A stretch of DNA of 64,000 nucleotides from Myroides sp. WP-1 (GTDB lineage Bacteria; Bacteroidota; Bacteroidia; Flavobacteriales; Flavobacteriaceae), in assembly GCF_014145635.1 (NCBI RefSeq), contig NZ_JACHTC010000007.1, positions 62,001 to 126,000 on the forward strand. The letters are read 5' to 3'. Below are positions 53,723 to 63,127 of the stretch, piece by piece. The translations under genes were made by a program, and so were the position numbers. Positions within the stretch are counted from its first letter, which is position 1, and each line of letters starts with the position of its first letter. Below the pieces are notes generated by a model. That model did no database searches, was not told the origin of the DNA, and saw only the letters and a program-made list of their open reading frames with translations.

Positions 53723-53757
53723 AAAAGGGCAAGTTTAAAGTAAACTTACCCTTTTTT
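53723..53757. terminator. Bidirectional terminator between rsuA-like gene and yceI
   Basis: A stem from AAAAGGGCAAGTTTA and TAAACTTACCCTTTT (one mismatch) with T runs at both sides, between convergent genes. Confidence 0.8.
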
Positions 53758-53800
53758 GTTTCTATTAGCTGCTTAGCTTTCGCTATGTTTGACATGTCAA

Positions 53801-54331
53801 TTAGGCTAAAACAAATTGTGTTTCTATATCAAAATTAACTTCTTCACTAACTAAAAGACCACCTGCTTCTAAGGCTGTATTCCAGTTGAGATCCCAATCT
53901 TTTCTATTTACTTTTCCTGTAAGAGCTAAAGCAATTTTAGCATTTCCCCATGGATCAATAATAATTCCGCTGTATTCTGCGTTTAGTTTTACTTCTTTGC
54001 TTACTCCGTGCATCGTCAAAATACCCGTTACACTGTAGTGTGTTTCTCCTTTTTTCTCAATATTGGTTGAGCTAAAACTTACGGTAGGGAATTGTTCTAC
54101 ATCAAAGAAATCTGCACTTCTCAAGTGGTTATCTCGATCTGTATTGTTGGTGTCTATAGAAGCGGCTTGTGCTTCAAAACTAATTGTGCTATTTTCAAAA
54201 TTGTCATTAACTACATTCAAAGTAGCGTTGTAATCTGTAAATGTTCCTCTTACATTGGTAAACATCATGTGTTTGATTTTAAAACCAATTAAAGAATGTG
54301 TGGTATCGATTGTCCATTTTTTTGTTTCCAT
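53801..54331 (-). CDS. YceI family protein
   Basis: A 176-residue lipocalin-like beta-barrel that binds polyisoprenoid or other hydrophobic ligands. Starts METKKWTIDTTHSLIGFKIK; TIDTTHSxIGFxIKH, DNHLRSADFFDVEQFPTVSF and LTMHGVSKEV are the YceI motifs. No signal peptide here, so it is probably cytosolic. 26 bp downstream of pirin, same strand. Confidence 0.93.
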   Translation of the reverse strand: METKKWTIDTTHSLIGFKIKHMMFTNVRGTFTDYNATLNVVNDNFENSTISFEAQAASIDTNNTDRDNHLRSADFFDVEQFPTVSFSSTNIEKKGETHYSVTGILTMHGVSKEVKLNAEYSGIIIDPWGNAKIALALTGKVNRKDWDLNWNTALEAGGLLVSEEVNFDIETQFVLA

Positions 54332-54357
54332 CGTTGTTAAATTTTAGTTGTTTGTAA

Positions 54358-55089
54358 TTATTGTAAGTAACTAGGTAATTCCATTGGAACTTCCATTAAT
54401 AATAGTTGTGCATCTGTTGTTGCCTGAACGTCTAGTGAAGTGATATCCCATATACCAAGAGCATCTCTTCGATCTAAAGTTTGTCCGTTTACGGTAATAC
54501 TACCTTCTAAAACAAATAGGTATATCCCATTCTCTTTGTCTTTTAGATCGTAGTTTAGTGTTTTATTTGCCTCTAAATCAGCTAAGTGGAACCATGCGTT
54601 TTGATGAATCCACGCTCCTGCATCATTTGGATTAGGCGATAGAATTTGATCCCAATTATTTTTTCTATTAGCCACATCTAAAGGCAATTGCTGATAACGT
54701 GGTGTAACGTGTAACTGATTGGGAAATAACCATATTTGTAAGAATTCCGAAGCTTCTGTTTCGCTTGGGTTAAACTCACTGTGTTGTACACCTGTACCTG
54801 CACTCATCACTTGGATTTCGTTGGCATGTATGGTTTCTCCGTGTCCCATACTGTCTTGATGAGCCAAGCTTCCTTTGAGTGGGATGGAAATAATTTCCAT
54901 ATTCTCATGAGGATGGGTTCCGAATCCCATTCCTGGTGCTACATAGTCGTCATTGAGTACACGTAAAACACCAAAGTGTACGCGATCATTGTTTCTGTAG
55001 TTTGCAAAACTGAACGTGTGGTGTGATTTTAACCAACCGTGATCGGCATAACCTCTTGTATCTGATTTGTATAAAATAAAATTCTCCAT
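54358..55089 (-). CDS. Pirin family protein
   Basis: A cupin-fold protein that binds a metal; members include quercetinases and redox sensors. 243 residues from ATG 55089 (MENFILYKSDTRGYADHGWL); the longer frame to 55113 overlaps the -7 box. N-terminal cupin: FGTHPHENMEIISIPLKGSL and TGVQHSEFNPSE with the His/Glu metal ligands (FGTHPHENME and GVQHSEFN). Second of a crp-pirin-yceI run. Confidence 0.92.
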   Translation of the reverse strand: MENFILYKSDTRGYADHGWLKSHHTFSFANYRNNDRVHFGVLRVLNDDYVAPGMGFGTHPHENMEIISIPLKGSLAHQDSMGHGETIHANEIQVMSAGTGVQHSEFNPSETEASEFLQIWLFPNQLHVTPRYQQLPLDVANRKNNWDQILSPNPNDAGAWIHQNAWFHLADLEANKTLNYDLKDKENGIYLFVLEGSITVNGQTLDRRDALGIWDITSLDVQATTDAQLLLMEVPMELPSYLQ

Positions 55090-55110
55090 AGCTGTATTGA
55101 TTTTGTTATA

Positions 55111-55118
55111 CAAAGATA
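55111..55118 (-). promoter_or_regulatory. Promoter -7 box for pirin
   Basis: On the minus strand TATCTTTG (plus: CAAAGATA) 22 bp before the ATG at 55089; it rules out the 55113 start. A 167 bp gap to crp also supports separate transcription. Confidence 0.55.
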
Positions 55119-55170
55119 CAGCTAGTCAGTGGTTTATGTGCTTAATGTAGGTTAAGAAATAGTGGGGGGA

Positions 55171-55250
55171 TTGTTGTTCGTTGTTTGTTGTTCGTTGTTG
55201 TTTGTGACAATCGACAATCAACAATCGACAATCAACAATCGACAAACAAT
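55171..55250. repeat. TTGTTGATTG-type repeat, locus 2
   Basis: Two opposed runs: TTGTTGTTCGTTGTTTGTTG on one side, then GACAATCGACAATCAACAAT and so on to ACAAACAAT. The second run is the reverse complement of TTGATTGTCGATTG-like units, the same family as 43146-43178. It could fold as a long hairpin and lies in the crp-pirin gap. Confidence 0.8.
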
Positions 55251-55256
55251 AAACTT

Positions 55257-55835
55257 TTATTTCGCAGTAAGGATTCTCTTTTTCAGTTTGCTGAAGAATT
55301 CTGGTGTAATACCAAGATAGGAGGCAATTTGCTTTTGAGGTAAGCAGTGTTTTATCTCTGGGAAACGCTCACAGAAGCGTTCATAGCGCTCTTCTGCCGT
55401 AAGGGATAGGTTATCCATTAAGCGCTGTTGATTGGCAATTAACGATCGCTCAATGAGGATTCGAAAATAGCGTTCCATTTTAGGCACTTGATCAAAGAGA
55501 ATTAATTGTTGAGCTCTTGTCATGGTAAGTACCATGGCATCTTCCACAACTTCGATGTAGGAGTTTCCGGGCTTCTGAGACAAAAAGCTGTACATATCGG
55601 CAATCCACCAGCCATTAGTTGCAAAACTAACCGTGTGTTCAACAATTTGATCATCGACAAAGTAGTTGCGTAAGATACCAGAAACGACAAAAGTTGAGTT
55701 ATAACAAACCTCTCCTTCTAAAAGAAGTTTTTCTTTAGCACTATAGCGATGAGATTCAAAAGAATCTAATACAATTTTCTGTTCAATTTCTGTAAGCGTA
55801 ACATGATTCGCAATACTTTCTAATAGTATATCCAC
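55257..55835 (-). CDS. Crp/Fnr family transcriptional regulator
   Basis: 192 residues: a cyclic-nucleotide-type sensor domain (~15-115) with a GEVCYNSTFVVSGILRNYF beta roll, then a HTH with LPQKQIASYLGITPEFFSKL. The cNMP site has no clear RxA signature and no Fnr Cys cluster, so the ligand is uncertain. Upstream of pirin and yceI, which it may control. Confidence 0.88.
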   Translation of the reverse strand: MDILLESIANHVTLTEIEQKIVLDSFESHRYSAKEKLLLEGEVCYNSTFVVSGILRNYFVDDQIVEHTVSFATNGWWIADMYSFLSQKPGNSYIEVVEDAMVLTMTRAQQLILFDQVPKMERYFRILIERSLIANQQRLMDNLSLTAEERYERFCERFPEIKHCLPQKQIASYLGITPEFFSKLKKRILTAK

Positions 55836-55876
55836 AACAATCGATTTATCTTATAAAAGTACAATTTTATTTATAC

Positions 55877-55912
55877 AAAAAAAAGCGCTAATACAACTGT
55901 ACTAGCGCTTTT
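55877..55912 (-). terminator. Terminator after the aminotransferase gene
   Basis: Stem AAAAGCGCTA (55881-55890) / TAGCGCTTTT (55903-55912) with an A run that reads as T on the minus strand, 18 bp past the 55930 stop. Confidence 0.8.
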
Positions 55913-55929
55913 TATTATATTAAAGGAGC

Positions 55930-57120
55930 TTATTTCAAAGCTTCTTTCATTCGTTTTAATGCTTCTGTTAATTGATCTTCGCTAGTTGCATAAGACAAAC
56001 GGATGCAGTTTGGATTTCCAAAAGCATCACCTGTAACTGTAGCAACATAAGCTTTATCTAATAAATACATTGATAAATCATTAGCGTTGTTAATGGTTAC
56101 TCCTTGTAAAGTTTTACCAAAGAACGAGGATACATCTGGGAATAAGTAGAATGCACCATCAGGTACATTTACTTTGATACCAGGTATGTCTCTTAACAGG
56201 TTTACTACTAAGTCTCTTCTGTTTTTAAAAGCTTGTACCATGTCTTTTAATACGCTAGGGTCTGCATTTACGGCAGCAATTGTAGCGCGTTGTGCGATAG
56301 TATTTGCTCCTGAAGTAACTTGTCCTTGCATTTTAGCACATGCTTTTGCGATAAATTCAGGCGCGCCAATATATCCAATACGGTACCCTGTCATAGCGAA
56401 GGCTTTTGAAATTCCGTTTACAGTAATGGTACGGTCAATTAAATTGCCAATAGAACCAATGCTGCAATAAGCACTTCCAAAATTAATGTGCTCATAAATT
56501 TCATCCGAAAGGATGTAAATAGAAGGGTGTTTTGCCAATACAGCACCAATCGCTTCTAATTCAGCTTTGTCGTAAACAGATCCACTTGGATTACAAGGTG
56601 AACTGAACCAAATCATTTTTGTTTGTGGAGTAATCGCATCTTCTAATTGTTGAGGAGTGATTTTGAAATCCGTGTCAATCGTTGTAGGTACTTCTACTGG
56701 AATACCTTCTGCAATTTTTACAATTTCTGCATAACTCACCCAAAATGGAGCAGGAATGATGACTTCATCTCCCGGATTAATCATCGCTTGGGCTACGTTG
56801 AATAGCGCTTGTTTAGCTCCTGTAGATACTACAATTTGATTTGCGGTATAGTGTAAGTTGTTATCTCTTTTAAATTTGTTGCTAATAGCCTGTCTTAGCT
56901 CTAAATATCCTTCTACTGGAGGATATTTACTGTAGTTATCTTTGATGGCTTGAATAGCAGCTTCCTTGATAAAGTCAGGTGTATTAAAATCGGGTTCACC
57001 AAGACTCAAGCTGATAATGTCTATTCCTTGTTCTTTTAGCTCGCGAGCCTTTGCGGCCATCGCTAAAGTCTGTGAAGTTGTAAGATTGTTAATTCTATCT
57101 GATAGAACTTGAGTTTCCAT
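55930..57120 (-). CDS. Class I/II aminotransferase, aspartate-type
   Basis: A pyridoxal-phosphate enzyme. 396 residues with SLSLGEPDFNTP, VSTGAKQALFNVAQ, WFSSPCNPSGSVYDK, LSDEIYEHINFG with the PLP-pairing Asp and Tyr, VNGISKAFAMTGYRIGYIG carrying the PLP Lys, and IRLSYATSEDQ with the carboxylate Arg. Typical of Bacteroidota aspartate aminotransferases. Promoter: TACCTTTG on the minus strand (plus 57150-57157). Confidence 0.92.
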   Translation of the reverse strand: METQVLSDRINNLTTSQTLAMAAKARELKEQGIDIISLSLGEPDFNTPDFIKEAAIQAIKDNYSKYPPVEGYLELRQAISNKFKRDNNLHYTANQIVVSTGAKQALFNVAQAMINPGDEVIIPAPFWVSYAEIVKIAEGIPVEVPTTIDTDFKITPQQLEDAITPQTKMIWFSSPCNPSGSVYDKAELEAIGAVLAKHPSIYILSDEIYEHINFGSAYCSIGSIGNLIDRTITVNGISKAFAMTGYRIGYIGAPEFIAKACAKMQGQVTSGANTIAQRATIAAVNADPSVLKDMVQAFKNRRDLVVNLLRDIPGIKVNVPDGAFYLFPDVSSFFGKTLQGVTINNANDLSMYLLDKAYVATVTGDAFGNPNCIRLSYATSEDQLTEALKRMKEALK

Positions 57121-57212
57121 AGGTATTGATACATTTAAATAGTATCGATCAAAGGTAAGTATAATAAATTATAATATAGTTTACAGGTGGTTTATTTACC
57201 GATAAAAAAAGC

Positions 57213-57220
57213 TATTTTTG
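57213..57220 (+). promoter_or_regulatory. Promoter -7 box for rsmG
   Basis: TATTTTTG, 15 bp before ATG 57235. It lies inside the longer ORF that begins at 57187, so that start cannot be used from this promoter. Confidence 0.5.
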
Positions 57221-57234
57221 TCAAAACTTTTGAA

Positions 57235-57864
57235 ATGGAAGAAATTTTAAAATATTTCCCTAATTTAACGCCAGAACAGATCGCTCAATTTGAGCAATTG
57301 GAAAGTGTATATAACGAATGGAATGCGAAAATTAACGTTATTTCTAGAAAAGATATACACGAATTGTATGTGAAACACGTCTTACATTCTTTGGGTATTG
57401 CCAAGGTGATGGAATTTGTTCCGGGTAGTAGTGTGTTGGATGTTGGAACAGGGGGAGGTTTTCCGGGTATTCCATTGGCTATCATGTTTCCTGAAACTAA
57501 ATTCTACTTGATTGATATCATCGCTAAAAAAATACGCGTAGTTAATGAAGTGGTACAAGCGCTGGGATTACAAAATGTGGTAGCAGAGCAAAAAAGAGCA
57601 GAAACAGTGGATGAGAAATTTGATTTTATTGTAAGCCGTGCTGTAACGAATATGCCTGATTTTGTCAAGTGGATTCGCCATAAAACAAAAAAAGAAAATA
57701 ACCACGAATTCGAAAATGGGATCTTATATCTGAAAGGTGGAGATTTAACAGAGGAACTGCAAGATTTTCCTAGAGCCGTTCAATTCGATTTGAGCAATAT
57801 TTTTGACGATGAATTTTTTGAAACAAAAAAAGTAGTTTATCTGCCGTTGAAATATAAAGGGTAA
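57235..57864 (+). CDS. rsmG: 16S rRNA (guanine-N7)-methyltransferase RsmG
   Basis: Methylates G527 of 16S rRNA with S-adenosylmethionine. 209 residues starting MEEILKYFPNLTPEQIAQFE. NVISRKDIHELYVKHVLHSL, VLDVGTGGGFPGIPLAIMFP (SAM loop) and DFIVSRAVTNMPDF are the family motifs. Full length. The C-terminal KYKG is followed directly by the 100 bp repeats. Confidence 0.96.
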   Translation: MEEILKYFPNLTPEQIAQFEQLESVYNEWNAKINVISRKDIHELYVKHVLHSLGIAKVMEFVPGSSVLDVGTGGGFPGIPLAIMFPETKFYLIDIIAKKIRVVNEVVQALGLQNVVAEQKRAETVDEKFDFIVSRAVTNMPDFVKWIRHKTKKENNHEFENGILYLKGGDLTEELQDFPRAVQFDLSNIFDDEFFETKKVVYLPLKYKG

Positions 57865-57870
57865 GTAGGA

Positions 57871-58151
57871 GAGAGGAAATCGAAACGCAGTGAAGATTCA
57901 TCGAACACAAAAACCAATATAAAATAGGTGAGATAAAGAGGAGAGAGGAGAGAGGAAAGAGGAGAGAGGAAAGAGGAAATCGCAGCGCAGCGTAGATTCA
58001 TCGAACACAAAAACCAATATAAAATAAGTGAGATAAAGAGGAGAGAGGAGAGAGGAGAGAGGAGAGAGGAAATCGAAACGCAGTGAAGATTCATCGAACA
58101 CAAAAACCAATATAAACTCGGTGAGATAAAGAAGAAAGAGGCGAAATCCGT
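57871..58151. repeat. Three ~100 bp tandem repeats with GAGAGAG runs
   Basis: Each unit reads AAATCGAAACGCAGTGAAGA, then TTCATCGAACACAAAAACCA, then ATATAAAA and GGTGAGATAAAG, followed by a variable (GAGAGAG)n run. The T of AAAT lies at 57880, 57980 and 58073, so periods are 100 and 93 bp. Unit two differs (CGCAGCGCAGCGTAG). On the minus strand ORFs of Leu/Ser composition run through it; they are artefacts. Confidence 0.85.
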
Positions 58152-58188
58152 AGGGGTAAATGGCAATTTGACAACTAACAGAATAAAT

Positions 58189-58234
58189 TATAAAAAAGGC
58201 ATGGATTGTAATTACAATCCATGCCTTTTTTATA
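58189..58234. terminator. Perfect 46 bp palindrome, bidirectional terminator
   Basis: Arms meet at 58211/58212; the stem includes AAAAAAGGCATGGATTGTAA and its exact reverse complement, with A and T runs at the ends for both strands. It lies between convergent rsmG and the universal stress gene. Confidence 0.9.
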
Positions 58235-58323
58235 TCATGATTATTTTTACACAAAGTGTTCAAGATAATAATAAATCGAGCTGAAACCTCATATCATGCC
58301 CTTTACCTCTCTCTTCTTTCTTT

Positions 58324-59205
58324 TTACTTCTTTCCAATCAGTGGTTTGACAAAAAGCAAACACGTATCGGTAGGACGATGTAGTACATGAGTAGCAACAC
58401 TTCCTAAAATAATATCTTTAATTCCTGCAGAACCTTTGACTCCTAGAATCATCAAATCTGCTTTTTTGGTTTTAGCATATTGAATTAGTGCTGCGGCAAC
58501 ATTCTGATTTTTAGCAGGTACAATTTCAATTTCGGTATGTTGGGCATAAGCTTTGTTCCATTTTTCTTCTTTTTCCTTGATATCCTCCAACGAAATTTTG
58601 TCCAACTCTTTTTCTGTCATCATTGGTAAATAACTCCAGTATGATTTTGAGATATGTACTGCGGAGTGCTGGATGGGTTGTCCTTTAGAATTGTTTTTAA
58701 AGCGATCTGCCCAAAGCATAATTGCAGGAGTATAACGCGAAAAATCAATCGCGTCAATTACCGTTTCAATTGGGATATGAAATGTTTCTGGAACGAGTAA
58801 GGTGGCGCAAGGAAGAATTCGAATCAACTTGTTTGCTAAAGCGCCATTTCCTGTAAATTGTTGCTTATTTCCTAGTAGAAGTAAATCGTAGTTCTTTTGT
58901 TTAGCAATAGTAGCAAAAGCAATTTCAGAATAGTTTTCTACTGTCACGAATATTTCATGCGTATAGTTAACTTCTGTTGCTGCAATTTGCCCTTCTACTC
59001 TTTTCTTAATTCGCTCTTGAATGAGTGTTAGTTGCTCTTTTTCAATGAGTTCTTTTGGAAGCTCACCTAGTTTCAGGTTGTGTATAAAGGTGATCTGTCC
59101 TATATTTAAAATATGGTCGAGTATTTTGGCGTATTGGATTAGATACTGATCCATTTCTGAGAGATCTAATCCAATTAGTATGTTGAGTGTTTTGTTGGTT
59201 TCCAT
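58324..59205 (-). CDS. Universal stress protein, two-domain
   Basis: 293 residues with two UspA domains (~1-145 and ~150-290). The second has GVKGSAGIKDIILGSVATHV, the G-2x-G-9x-GS ATP-binding motif, and TDTCLLFVKP; the first, NKQQFTGNGALANKLIRIL, is weaker. Cytosolic stress protein. It ends the bcct-usp pair with a 6 bp gap, so it is likely co-transcribed with the transporter. Confidence 0.9.
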   Translation of the reverse strand: METNKTLNILIGLDLSEMDQYLIQYAKILDHILNIGQITFIHNLKLGELPKELIEKEQLTLIQERIKKRVEGQIAATEVNYTHEIFVTVENYSEIAFATIAKQKNYDLLLLGNKQQFTGNGALANKLIRILPCATLLVPETFHIPIETVIDAIDFSRYTPAIMLWADRFKNNSKGQPIQHSAVHISKSYWSYLPMMTEKELDKISLEDIKEKEEKWNKAYAQHTEIEIVPAKNQNVAAALIQYAKTKKADLMILGVKGSAGIKDIILGSVATHVLHRPTDTCLLFVKPLIGKK

Positions 59206-59211
59206 GCTGTG

Positions 59212-60798
59212 TTATTTTTGTTGTTCTTCAATTAAGTCAGAAATAATTTCCTTGTAACTTCTCTCTTGTTTAGACTTGAGCTGTTTAGCCTTTTTATTTA
59301 ATTCATCTTGTAATCCTTTTTGTAGGCTGTAACACATGAAAAGCAAAATCATTGCGAAAGGAAGTCCCGTTATAATTACTGCCGTTTGGAGTGCATCTAA
59401 ACCTCCTCCCCACAGAAGTACAATAGCGATCAGCCCTTGAGCAAATGACCAAAAGACGCGTTGCCAAACCGGTGAATTTCCTTCACTTCCTGAAGTGATA
59501 TTATCAATCACGAGTGAACCTGAATCGGAAGACGTGATAAAAAAGGAGAAGATTAGTATAATTGCAACAATCGATAAGAAATTCGTAAAAGGGAAGTTTT
59601 CTAAAAAGACAAATAAGGCCGTTGAGATATCTTCTTTTACAGCGTGAACCATTGTCATGTCTCCTTCTAAGATGGTGTGTAAAGCGCTTCCACCAAATAC
59701 ATTCATCCAAAGTAAAGTAATCAAACCAGGAACAATGAGCACACCTAGAATGAACTCTTTGATTGTTCTACCTTTTGAAATTCGAGCAATAAAGCTTCCT
59801 ACGAAAGGAGACCAAGCAATCCACCAAGCCCAATAGAAGATGGTCCAGATATTTTGCCATCCAGAACCTTGATAAGTATCGTTCCATGTGCTAATGTCGA
59901 TAAAGTTCGCCAAGTAAGACCCTGTATTTTGTACGTATCCTTTGAGGATAAATAAGGTAGGACCAAGAACAAAAATCAAGATCATAAAACCAGAGGCCAT
60001 ATACATATTAACATTACTCAACAGTTTTACACCTTTGTCTAATCCGGAGAAGACGGAAATGGTTGCCACACTGATTACACCAATAATAATTCCTGCCTGC
60101 ATTAAAGGAGAAATCTCCCATCCGTAGAGGTATTCTAGTCCAGCTGTAATTTGGGTTACTCCCAATCCCAGTGAAGTAGATAGCCCAAAAACAGTGGCTA
60201 ATGTTGAGAGAATATCAATGGTATGTCCCCACCAACCGTGAATTTTCTCACCCAAGAAAGGGTAAAGTAAAGAACGGAATGTCATGGGTAATCGTCGATT
60301 GAATCCGAAGAAAGCTAGGGCTAACCCAACGATGGCATAAATAGCCCACGCGTGTAACCCCCAGTGTAAGCTGGTAAATTCCATTGCTTGTATAGCAGTG
60401 TCGATATCGCTATCTGCAGGTCGTGGAGGGTTAAAGAAGTGAGAGACGGGTTCTCCAATACTAAAGAACATAATTCCGATTCCCATTCCTGTACTAAAAA
60501 GCATAGCAAACCAAGAAGGTTTAGAAAATTCAGGTTCTGCATCATCACCACCTAAACGGATACTCCCATATTTGCCAAAGGCTAAAAAGAGAGCAAAAAT
60601 CAGGATGATATTAACGGTAAGAATAAAAAACCAACCAAAGTTTTCTGTAACAGCAAGCTGTCCGATATGAAACCAATCACCTACTTTACTAGGGAAAAGG
60701 AGACAAACGGAGATTAATGCAATAATTAGTACAATTGAAGTGGTAAAAACAGGAGGATTAATAACCAACTGTTTGTTGTCTAGTAATTTTTTAAACAT
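59212..60798 (-). CDS. BCCT family betaine/choline/carnitine transporter
   Basis: Imports betaine-type compatible solutes with Na+ or H+. 528 residues, ~12 membrane segments: [20 protein letters not shown], then [20 protein letters not shown] with the Trp-rich aromatic site, and [19 protein letters not shown] are BCCT signatures. Charged Lys/Gln C-terminal tail. Linked with the universal stress gene, pointing to osmotic stress. Confidence 0.92.
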   Translation of the reverse strand: MFKKLLDNKQLVINPPVFTTSIVLIIALISVCLLFPSKVGDWFHIGQLAVTENFGWFFILTVNIILIFALFLAFGKYGSIRLGGDDAEPEFSKPSWFAMLFSTGMGIGIMFFSIGEPVSHFFNPPRPADSDIDTAIQAMEFTSLHWGLHAWAIYAIVGLALAFFGFNRRLPMTFRSLLYPFLGEKIHGWWGHTIDILSTLATVFGLSTSLGLGVTQITAGLEYLYGWEISPLMQAGIIIGVISVATISVFSGLDKGVKLLSNVNMYMASGFMILIFVLGPTLFILKGYVQNTGSYLANFIDISTWNDTYQGSGWQNIWTIFYWAWWIAWSPFVGSFIARISKGRTIKEFILGVLIVPGLITLLWMNVFGGSALHTILEGDMTMVHAVKEDISTALFVFLENFPFTNFLSIVAIILIFSFFITSSDSGSLVIDNITSGSEGNSPVWQRVFWSFAQGLIAIVLLWGGGLDALQTAVIITGLPFAMILLFMCYSLQKGLQDELNKKAKQLKSKQERSYKEIISDLIEEQQK

Positions 60799-60967
60799 GA
60801 GTTATATACTATTTGTTAATAATTATAACCCAGTACTTTAGAAATAAAATAAGGAACTTTTTCTACTGAAAAAGTATAAAAGCAAAATATAAAAGTAATT
60901 TTTACTTAATCGTGTCGTCAGCGAAGAAGAAACGATCCCAATAAAAAGCACTGAATTGTGAAATAAA

Positions 60968-60991
60968 AAAGGCGGTTAACAAACCGCCTTT
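60968..60991 (-). terminator. Terminator after pruA
   Basis: Stem AAAGGCGGTT / AACCGCCTTT (loop AACA) with a T run on the minus strand, 8 bp past the stop. Confidence 0.85.
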
Positions 60992-60998
60992 GTATGTA

Positions 60999-62624
60999 TT
61001 ATCCTAAGAACGGATATTTGTAATCTTTTGCAGGAACAAATGTTTCTTTAATTGTTCTTGGCGATACCCAACGCAATAAGTTCAAGATAGAACCGGCTTT
61101 GTCGTTGGTACCAGAAGCTCTTGCTCCACCAAATGGTTGTTGACCTACAACAGCACCTGTTGGTTTGTCATTGATGTAGAAGTTACCAGCAGAGTTAACT
61201 AATGCTTCAGTTGCTTCAGCGATTGCGTAACGACATTGAGAGAAGATAGCTCCAGTTAACGCGTAAGCTGAAGTTTCGTCTACTAATTTCAATGTTTCCG
61301 CCCATTTAGCATCCTCATATACGTAAATAGTTAAAACAGGACCAAATAATTCTGTTTCCATTGTATCGTATTTTGGATTCGAAGTTAAGATAACCGTTGG
61401 TTCAACAAAATAACCTACAGATTTATCGTATTTACCTCCTAATACTACTTCTGCATCTTTAGCTGCTTTAGCTTCTTCAATTGCTTTGGCTAATTTGTCG
61501 AAAGAACTTTCAGAAATTACAGAAGAAACGAAGTTAGATGGATCTACTGGAGAACCCATTTTGATTGTCGCTAAGTCAGCAGCCATAAAGTCTTTTACTT
61601 GTGGCCACAAAGAAGCAGGGATGTATGCTCTAGAAGCGGCAGAACATTTTTGTCCTTGGTATTCGAAAGCACCTCTAGTTAAGGCTACAGCCACTTCTTT
61701 AGCGTTTGAAGATGGATGTGCTAACACATAATCTTTACCACCTGTTTCCCCAACAATTCTTGGGTATGTTTTATAATTGTTGATGTTTTGTCCGATTTTT
61801 GTCCACATGCTATTGAAAACGCCCGTTGATCCAGTAAAGTGGATTCCAGCGAAATCTGGGCTAGCTAAAAGTGTATCTGTAATCATAGCAGAATCTCCGT
61901 AAACAACGTTGATTACACCGTCAGGTAAACCTGCTAATTTGAATACTTCAACGATTACTCTAGCAGAGTAGATTTGTGTAGCAGATGGTTTCCAAACAAC
62001 AACGTTCCCCATCATAGCAACTGAAGACGGTAAGTTTCCAGAAATTGCTGTAAAGTTAAATGGAGTAATTGCATATACGAAACCTTCTAAAGGTCGGTGC
62101 TCTAATCTATTCCAAACTCCATCTACTGATAAAGGTTGTTCTGAATAGATTTGAGTCATGTATTCTACGTTGAATCTCAAGAAATCAATAAATTCACAAG
62201 CAGCATCAATTTCTGCTTGGTGTAGCGTTTTAGCTTGAGCAATCATTGTAGCAGCATTGATTTTAGCGCGGTAAGGACCTGCTAATAATTCAGCTGCTTT
62301 TAAAAAGATAGAAGCTCTGTGTTCCCATGGCATTGCAGCCCATTTTTTCTTTGCTTCTAAAGCAGTACTAATTGCCTTTTCTACTAAAGCTTTGTCTGCT
62401 TGGTGGTAAACACCTAATTTATGTTTGTGATCAAAAGGTGGGAATAAATCTTTTGTATTTCCAGTTCTGATTTCTTCTCCACCAATATATAATGGAATAT
62501 CAACTAATTGGCTATATTGCTCTTTGAAAGAGTTCAAAGTCAATTCTCTCTCTTGCGTTCCTGGCGCGTATGATTTTACAGGCTCATTAATTGCACTTGG
62601 AACTTTGTAGAATCCTTTTGACAT
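60999..62624 (-). CDS. pruA: L-glutamate gamma-semialdehyde dehydrogenase (1-pyrroline-5-carboxylate dehydrogenase)
   Basis: Second step of proline breakdown: oxidises glutamate semialdehyde to glutamate with NAD+. 541 residues, aldehyde dehydrogenase fold. Start MSKGFYKVPSAINEPVKSYA; HFTGSTGVFNSMW and IVGETGGKD give the catalytic Glu, EYQGQKCSAASRAYIP the catalytic Cys, NDKPTGAVVGQQPFGGARAS the end signature. TATCTTTG (plus CAAAGATA, 62663-62670) lies 39 bp upstream. PutP at 15094-16623 is its functional partner. Confidence 0.96.
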   Translation of the reverse strand: MSKGFYKVPSAINEPVKSYAPGTQERELTLNSFKEQYSQLVDIPLYIGGEEIRTGNTKDLFPPFDHKHKLGVYHQADKALVEKAISTALEAKKKWAAMPWEHRASIFLKAAELLAGPYRAKINAATMIAQAKTLHQAEIDAACEFIDFLRFNVEYMTQIYSEQPLSVDGVWNRLEHRPLEGFVYAITPFNFTAISGNLPSSVAMMGNVVVWKPSATQIYSARVIVEVFKLAGLPDGVINVVYGDSAMITDTLLASPDFAGIHFTGSTGVFNSMWTKIGQNINNYKTYPRIVGETGGKDYVLAHPSSNAKEVAVALTRGAFEYQGQKCSAASRAYIPASLWPQVKDFMAADLATIKMGSPVDPSNFVSSVISESSFDKLAKAIEEAKAAKDAEVVLGGKYDKSVGYFVEPTVILTSNPKYDTMETELFGPVLTIYVYEDAKWAETLKLVDETSAYALTGAIFSQCRYAIAEATEALVNSAGNFYINDKPTGAVVGQQPFGGARASGTNDKAGSILNLLRWVSPRTIKETFVPAKDYKYPFLG

Positions 62625-62722
62625 AATGTACTTTTTTTCGGGTTTATTAAAATATATAACTACAAAGATAATTAATTTTACTCGAACTAGCGGTTATTAC
62701 ACACTAGTTTAACTTAAAGCGT

Positions 62723-63109
62723 CTAATTTAAAATAAAGGGAGCAATGAGTTTAAAAAAGGGAATTTCCACTGTGATCATCTCCTCATTATCTGTTCGAAT
62801 CACATTGTAATAACCTTGCATCGCTCCAGAAGTAGAGGTTAAAACACAACCGCTACTATAGGTGTATTTCTCATTGGGATGGATAAAAGGTTGTTCGCCA
62901 ACTACTCCTAATCCTTCTACAACTTCTTTCGCATTGAGTGAATCATAGATCTCCCAATGACGAGAATGAATTTGAATGGTTGTATCACTCTGATTTTCGA
63001 TGGTAATTTCATAACTAAAGGCAAATTGCATGCTATTGCTTCGTTGGAAAAAACCTTCATACAGTGTTTCTACGGTTACATTAACTCCTTTGGTTTGTTT
63101 GGATACCAT
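62723..63109 (-). CDS. apaG: ApaG (DUF525) protein
   Basis: 128 residues, a fibronectin type III-like fold, linked to magnesium/cobalt resistance. FAFSYEITIENQSDTTIQIH, SRHWEIYDSLNAKEVVEGLG and GVVGEQPFIHPNEKYTYSSG are the ApaG pattern, ending GCVLTSTSGAMQGYY. Full length. Confidence 0.95.
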   Translation of the reverse strand: MVSKQTKGVNVTVETLYEGFFQRSNSMQFAFSYEITIENQSDTTIQIHSRHWEIYDSLNAKEVVEGLGVVGEQPFIHPNEKYTYSSGCVLTSTSGAMQGYYNVIRTDNEEMITVEIPFFKLIAPFILN

Positions 63110-63127
63110 ATTGTTATTCTTTTGTTC

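Noticed and set aside
57187..57234. Upstream start for rsmG
   Set aside because: The extension lies across the -7 box; RsmG homologues begin at MEEIL-like sequence.
57837..58263. Two minus-strand ORFs of Leu/Ser/Phe composition
   Set aside because: They are translated from the 100 bp repeats with purine-rich runs; repeated residues mirror the DNA repeat and there is no start signal.
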